NCBI GenBank assembly: GCA_003640645.1
Contig: QGHH01000003.1
Location: 124,001 to 188,000, forward strand
Reading direction: 5' to 3'
Length of the DNA: 64,000 bases
From: Fredinandcohnia aciditolerans
GTDB taxonomy: Bacteria > Bacillota > Bacilli > Bacillales > Bacillaceae_L
Shown here piece after piece: positions 61,252-64,000 of this stretch (position 1 is the first letter of the stretch; each line of letters starts with the position of its first letter). The notes beneath the pieces are model-generated. The model had not been told where the DNA came from. It searched no databases and was given only the letters and a program-made list of their open reading frames with translations. Position numbers and translations under genes: made by a program.

Positions 61252-61701
61252 ATGGATAAAGTTGAATTAATAAATTTTATTAATGAACATATGGAATCAG
61301 ATGACTTTACAGGTGGTGTTGACGATAGTCAAATCAACTTTGTCCAAGAAGAACTGGGGGTTGAATTCCCAGAAAGTTATAAGTGGTTTTTAACTATGTA
61401 TGGTTCAGGTGGTTTATTTAGAGTTGATATTTTAGGAGTTGCTAAGTCCAATATTGCTACTGTTGTTATTGATACAATGAGGTATTGGGATTTAGGTTTT
61501 GAAAAAGATCTAGTTGTTATTGAAAATGCTGGAGAGTATGTATATTGTCTATATACAAGCAAAATGGAAAAAAGTGAGTGTCCGGTAATAGCGTGGAACA
61601 GACATGGTGGACTTGATGACTACAACACAGCACAAAATTTTTACGAGTTTTTATCACAAAGGCTATTGGATGCAAAAGAAGCGTGGGAAGAAGATTTTTA
61701 A
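61252..61701 (+). CDS. SMI1/KNR4 (SUKH) family immunity protein, second gene
   Basis: 149 residues. SUKH pattern: SQINFVQEELGVEFPESYKWFLTMYGSGGL, with the short E-F-P-x-S-Y helix-strand junction, then VVIENAGEYVYCLYTSKMEK and CPVIAWNRHGGLDDYNTAQN before a last helix. It is only distantly similar to the SUKH protein at 59046 and probably protects against a different toxin. AAAAGGAGAT precedes ATG 61252. Confidence 0.88.
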   Translation: MDKVELINFINEHMESDDFTGGVDDSQINFVQEELGVEFPESYKWFLTMYGSGGLFRVDILGVAKSNIATVVIDTMRYWDLGFEKDLVVIENAGEYVYCLYTSKMEKSECPVIAWNRHGGLDDYNTAQNFYEFLSQRLLDAKEAWEEDF

Positions 61702-61761
61702 GAAAAATCAGAGTGAAAAAGCATCACACAGACAGGAAAAACAGATATGACACAAGAGAAG

Positions 61762-61812
61762 GGCAAACATATGCACGTTTAAACATTAATTGCATGTGTT
61801 TGCCTATTTTTC
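61762..61812 (+). terminator. Terminator closing the immunity array
   Basis: GGCAAACATATGCA (61762-61775) pairs with TGCATGTGTTTGCC (61791-61804), one G-U pair, followed by TATTTTT. Confidence 0.88.
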
Positions 61813-61959
61813 ATTTAAAAAAAGCTGCGGAGTGCTGTTCTTCCTCAATTTAAATTATTAATCTCATAGTTCAATAGTATGTGCTTTAATATGTCACGAT
61901 ATTGTTACTTGGATTAATACCCAATATTAAGCGCTTATTTACTAGTTCGAAGTTCACTG

Positions 61960-62379
61960 CTATTCCTCCGAATAGTCTATTTTTGCTATGTGATTTTCTA
62001 CTGTATTTCGTTTGATTCTTTTATCACTTACATACCCAAATAAGGTTGTCATAAAGATTAGACCAATGACCATAATCGTAATAGATTCAACTAAATAGGA
62101 AGAATCCATGCTGAAAAGAACATTCTTTCTAAACCAAGCTTGAAACGGAAGTCCAAAGCCAAGCAATACCGCGAAGAAAAGGATTTTGGTTCGAATACTT
62201 TTCCCCTTCATTTTCTTGATGGAGTTGTTAACAAAAAGACGAAGCAAGGCTAGACCTGTACCAATCGCAAAGAATGTGAGTAAAAAGAATTTGATATCTT
62301 CATTAAGTAAAAAAGCTTTCAAAATCATAAATAGTGCAGCGATGGATGCTGCGATCATCAATATATAAGATTTTTTCAT
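61960..62379 (-). CDS. Small integral membrane protein, uncharacterised
   Basis: 139 residues on the minus strand with four hydrophobic segments (about 4-22, 28-50, 65-80, 95-118) separated by basic loops (NNSIKKMKGKSIRTK, SDKRIKRNT). The N-terminus KKSYILMIAASIAALFMILK could be a signal anchor. No family recognised. It is divergent from the TetR gene at 62567 and may be its target. GAGGTGAAT precedes ATG 62379. Confidence 0.75.
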   Translation of the reverse strand: MKKSYILMIAASIAALFMILKAFLLNEDIKFFLLTFFAIGTGLALLRLFVNNSIKKMKGKSIRTKILFFAVLLGFGLPFQAWFRKNVLFSMDSSYLVESITIMVIGLIFMTTLFGYVSDKRIKRNTVENHIAKIDYSEE

Positions 62380-62464
62380 TGATATTCACCTCAGATTAAT
62401 TAAAATTTATAAATTGTAGGGCTAGAAGTCTAGGGCATGTAGATTTCCACTGATTTTGTACCAC

Positions 62465-62479
62465 TCAACATTGTGTTGA
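62465..62479. promoter_or_regulatory. Palindrome between divergent membrane-protein and TetR genes
   Basis: TCAACATTGTGTTGA is a perfect 6-bp dyad around TTG. A second dyad, TGAACA (62523-62528) with TGTTCA (62542-62547), lies nearer to the TetR start. Either is a candidate TetR operator. Confidence 0.4.
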
Positions 62480-62566
62480 TTGCCTTGTTACTTATTTTAT
62501 TTTGTTGTTAAAATGAAAGCAATGAACACATTTCTTCAAACTGTTCAGTGGTAGGGAGGAAGTAGC

Positions 62567-63154
62567 GTGAAATCAATCTATAGTGAAATGAATGAACAAA
62601 CAAAAGAAAAAATCCAAAGTAACTTTCTTCAGTTACTACAGAATAAACATTTTATGAATATTACGGTTCGAGATCTAACAACACAGGCGAAGATCAATAG
62701 AGGAACCTTTTATTTACATTATGTAGACAAATATGATCTACTTGCTCAAATGGAGGATAGTTTGCTTGATGGACTTGAATTACATTTGCAGCGTATAAAG
62801 CCCCAGGACATGCTTTTGGTGGCACAAAAGGGAGAAATTCCTACACTTTCTATTGAGGTATTTCGTTATATTCAAGAGAATGCACACTTATTTGAAGCCT
62901 TTTTAGGGGCGAATAACTTAAGTGGATTTCAAAAAAGACTAAAGCAATTTTTCATGAATCACTTTGTTCAGAAAATGGAACAAAATAGGGAGTTCTTTAA
63001 TCACGTGACGATTCCTCAGGATTATTTCTCTTCTTTTGCTATTTCAGCATTTTTAGGGTTAATCGAACAATGGTTGGAAAATAATCTGACTGAAACACCA
63101 GAAGAAATGGCAAATATGTATATCCAAATTATCTTCTTTATTAAGAAGATCTAG
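62567..63154 (+). CDS. TetR/AcrR-family transcriptional regulator
   Basis: 195 residues, GTG 62567 after GGGAGGAAG. N-terminal HTH: NKHFMNITVRDLTTQAKINRGTFYLHYVDKYDLLAQMED is the TetR signature with its R-G-T-F-Y-x-H-Y core. The C-terminal helical domain (about 75-195) ends LIEQWLENNLTETPEEMANM, like the YxaF/DhaS branch. It probably represses itself and the divergent membrane protein gene in response to a small molecule. Confidence 0.93.
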   Translation: MKSIYSEMNEQTKEKIQSNFLQLLQNKHFMNITVRDLTTQAKINRGTFYLHYVDKYDLLAQMEDSLLDGLELHLQRIKPQDMLLVAQKGEIPTLSIEVFRYIQENAHLFEAFLGANNLSGFQKRLKQFFMNHFVQKMEQNREFFNHVTIPQDYFSSFAISAFLGLIEQWLENNLTETPEEMANMYIQIIFFIKKI

Positions 63155-63191
63155 AAGTAGGTCGATGTTAGAGATTTCCCTAAATAAATAA

Positions 63192-63227
63192 CAGCACCCT
63201 CTAGTCAAAAGAGAGGTGCTGCATTTA
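63192..63227. terminator. Bidirectional terminator between convergent genes
   Basis: CAGCACC (63192-63198) pairs with GGTGCTG (63215-63221); the inner TCT/AGA extends the stem, and A- and T-rich flanks lie on both sides. It serves the TetR gene and the convergent gene at 63234. Confidence 0.8.
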
Positions 63228-63233
63228 TTGACT

Positions 63234-63698
63234 TTAATACTCACCTTTGATGACAAAAAACGAGCCTCGAATTGTTCCAGCTAATTTAGACTTCTGTCTG
63301 GCAAACTTAAACTTACCTTCTAACTCCTTTGGAACCTCCATTCCCTCGGAAAGCTTAAAGCCAACGGCGCGTTTCTTAGGGTCATCAATCGTATACAAAA
63401 CATTCACTCCAAGACCATCTTCATAAAAGACATAGGTCCAGTTAATGTTTTCTACCTGAAAACGTGATGTTTCTAATGGTTTGGCCGCAAATTCAATATC
63501 ACGTTCTTCTTTCAACACTCTGTTCACATAGTCGAGGTTCTCCTGGCTTTCGCTAGCTGGTTTCACGGTAAATGGATGCTTATATTTGTTCATAAAGTAT
63601 CGAGCTTCATGTGCGCGTAAACCAGCTAGTGCATCAGCTACTGGTGAAGACTCCAAACCAACTGTAGATACATTTTTAAAATCAACGATATAGGACAT
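63234..63698 (-). CDS. Conserved hypothetical protein
   Basis: 154 residues. I place the start at ATG 63698 (SYIVDFKNVSTVGLESSPVA) because it is six bases from GGAGGG, while ATG 63704 is almost inside that site. Soluble, alpha/beta, with NLDYVNRVLKEERDIEFAAK, VENINWTYVFYEDGLGVNVL and a final FARQKSKLAGTIRGSFFVIK. No enzyme motif, signal or membrane part is seen. It follows the GyrI-like gene by 14 bp and is likely in one operon with it. Confidence 0.8.
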   Translation of the reverse strand: MSYIVDFKNVSTVGLESSPVADALAGLRAHEARYFMNKYKHPFTVKPASESQENLDYVNRVLKEERDIEFAAKPLETSRFQVENINWTYVFYEDGLGVNVLYTIDDPKKRAVGFKLSEGMEVPKELEGKFKFARQKSKLAGTIRGSFFVIKGEY

Positions 63699-63712
63699 TT
63701 CCATCCCTCCAC

Positions 63713-64000
63713 TTATTTCTTAACAACCGGAATCCACATTTCGCCAAAGACTACGTTGTCACGCTGTCCCATTTCAACCGAAGTATTTGGGCCACCAACA
63801 TAGGCATAATCCGTTGCTTCTGCTAAAGCCTGACCAAAGGCTATGCCAGTAAGTGTTTGGCTTAATTCTTCAGCCGTTTCCGCTTCACCTTTTACTACTA
63901 GATATGGACCCTCAGGGAACTGGATGACTCTGGTTGCTTCAGGGATTGTTTTCTCTGTCATTACGCCAGCGTAATGCATCATTTTGTTATTTACTGCTTC
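63713..64000 (-). CDS. GyrI-like/AraC effector-binding-domain protein (partial, 5' end outside the window)
   Basis: The minus-strand frame stays open to the window edge (residues EAVNNKMMHYAGVMTEKTIP at the visible start), so the gene probably begins beyond 64000, although ATG 63982 could also be a start. The visible 95 residues have the SOUL/GyrI-like pattern: FPEGPYLVVKGEAETAEELS, then helix and EMWIPVVKK, the usual end strand of such small-molecule-binding domains. A stand-alone domain or the end of an AraC/MerR regulator is possible. Confidence 0.7.
   Translation of the reverse strand, partial: EAVNNKMMHYAGVMTEKTIPEATRVIQFPEGPYLVVKGEAETAEELSQTLTGIAFGQALAEATDYAYVGGPNTSVEMGQRDNVVFGEMWIPVVKK

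Noticed and set aside
1-64000. CRISPR arrays, tRNA or rRNA genes, insertion sequences
   Set aside because: No regularly spaced repeats, cloverleaf-type sequences, rRNA stretches or transposase-like proteins were seen on reading both strands.

Overview
The window comes from a low-GC Gram-positive bacterium of the Bacillaceae (Bacillus/Peribacillus/Neobacillus-like). Evidence: strong AGGAGG-type ribosome binding sites with frequent TTG/GTG starts, a SAM-I riboswitch, a catabolite-response (cre) match, Bacillus-type malate dehydrogenase, YezG/SUKH immunity genes and U-tailed hairpin terminators. No tRNA, rRNA, CRISPR array, integrase or transposase was seen.

1-12.6 kb holds a bacterial microcompartment (BMC) catabolic locus. 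It has three hexameric shell proteins, one pentameric vertex protein, the phosphotransacylase PduL, a CoA-acylating aldehyde dehydrogenase with a C-terminal encapsulation-like helix, two further proteins with N-terminal encapsulation-like helices, and a malate-dehydrogenase-type enzyme. Then follow a short-chain dehydrogenase, a DeoR regulator, an APH-type kinase, an APC permease, a metallophosphoesterase and a formamidase/acetamidase. The tail of a probable class III aminotransferase at the left edge, with the kinase, SDR, permease and aldehyde dehydrogenase, resembles the RMM (amino-alcohol) type of BMC: kinase, phospho-lyase, aldehyde, acyl-CoA, acyl-phosphate.

12.6-19.3 kb is ordinary chromosome: a SAM riboswitch in front of a decayed gene, a flavin-dependent acyl-CoA-dehydrogenase-like monooxygenase, a DEAD-box RNA helicase, a UvrC-N-like GIY-YIG protein and a frameshifted EcsC-family gene. 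Dispersed hairpin repeats lie between them.

19.7-48.6 kb is a dense, AT-rich defence island. In order: a membrane-anchored Mrr-like protein; a Sau3AI-type GATC restriction enzyme and its C5 methyltransferase; a separately terminated four-gene unit (MutH-like reader, sigma4/HhH protein, ParB-like protein, PLD nuclease-SNF2 helicase), the best candidate for an undescribed system; an McrBC pair whose McrB carries AspBHI_N-like and EVE reader domains; DptF-DptG-DptH, the phosphorothioation-dependent restriction genes, without any dnd modification genes; and a GIY-YIG/DUF2075 protein with a MazG-like pyrophosphohydrolase.

48.8-56.7 kb is a metabolic cluster: MBL hydrolase, LysR regulator, NMT1/Tau-type ABC importer, M29-peptidase-like enzyme and a glycine-rich membrane protein. 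Two matching 20-bp dyads sit in its two promoter regions. It is flanked by two copies of the start of a type VII secretion toxin locus, the left one a relic.

56.9-61.8 kb is a polymorphic-toxin and immunity array: WXG-like partner, nuclease toxin, YezG, SUKH, orphan toxin tail with Tdi1-like immunity, immunity relic, Imm22-like and SUKH genes. The right end carries a small membrane protein, a TetR regulator, a conserved hypothetical gene and a partial GyrI-like domain gene.
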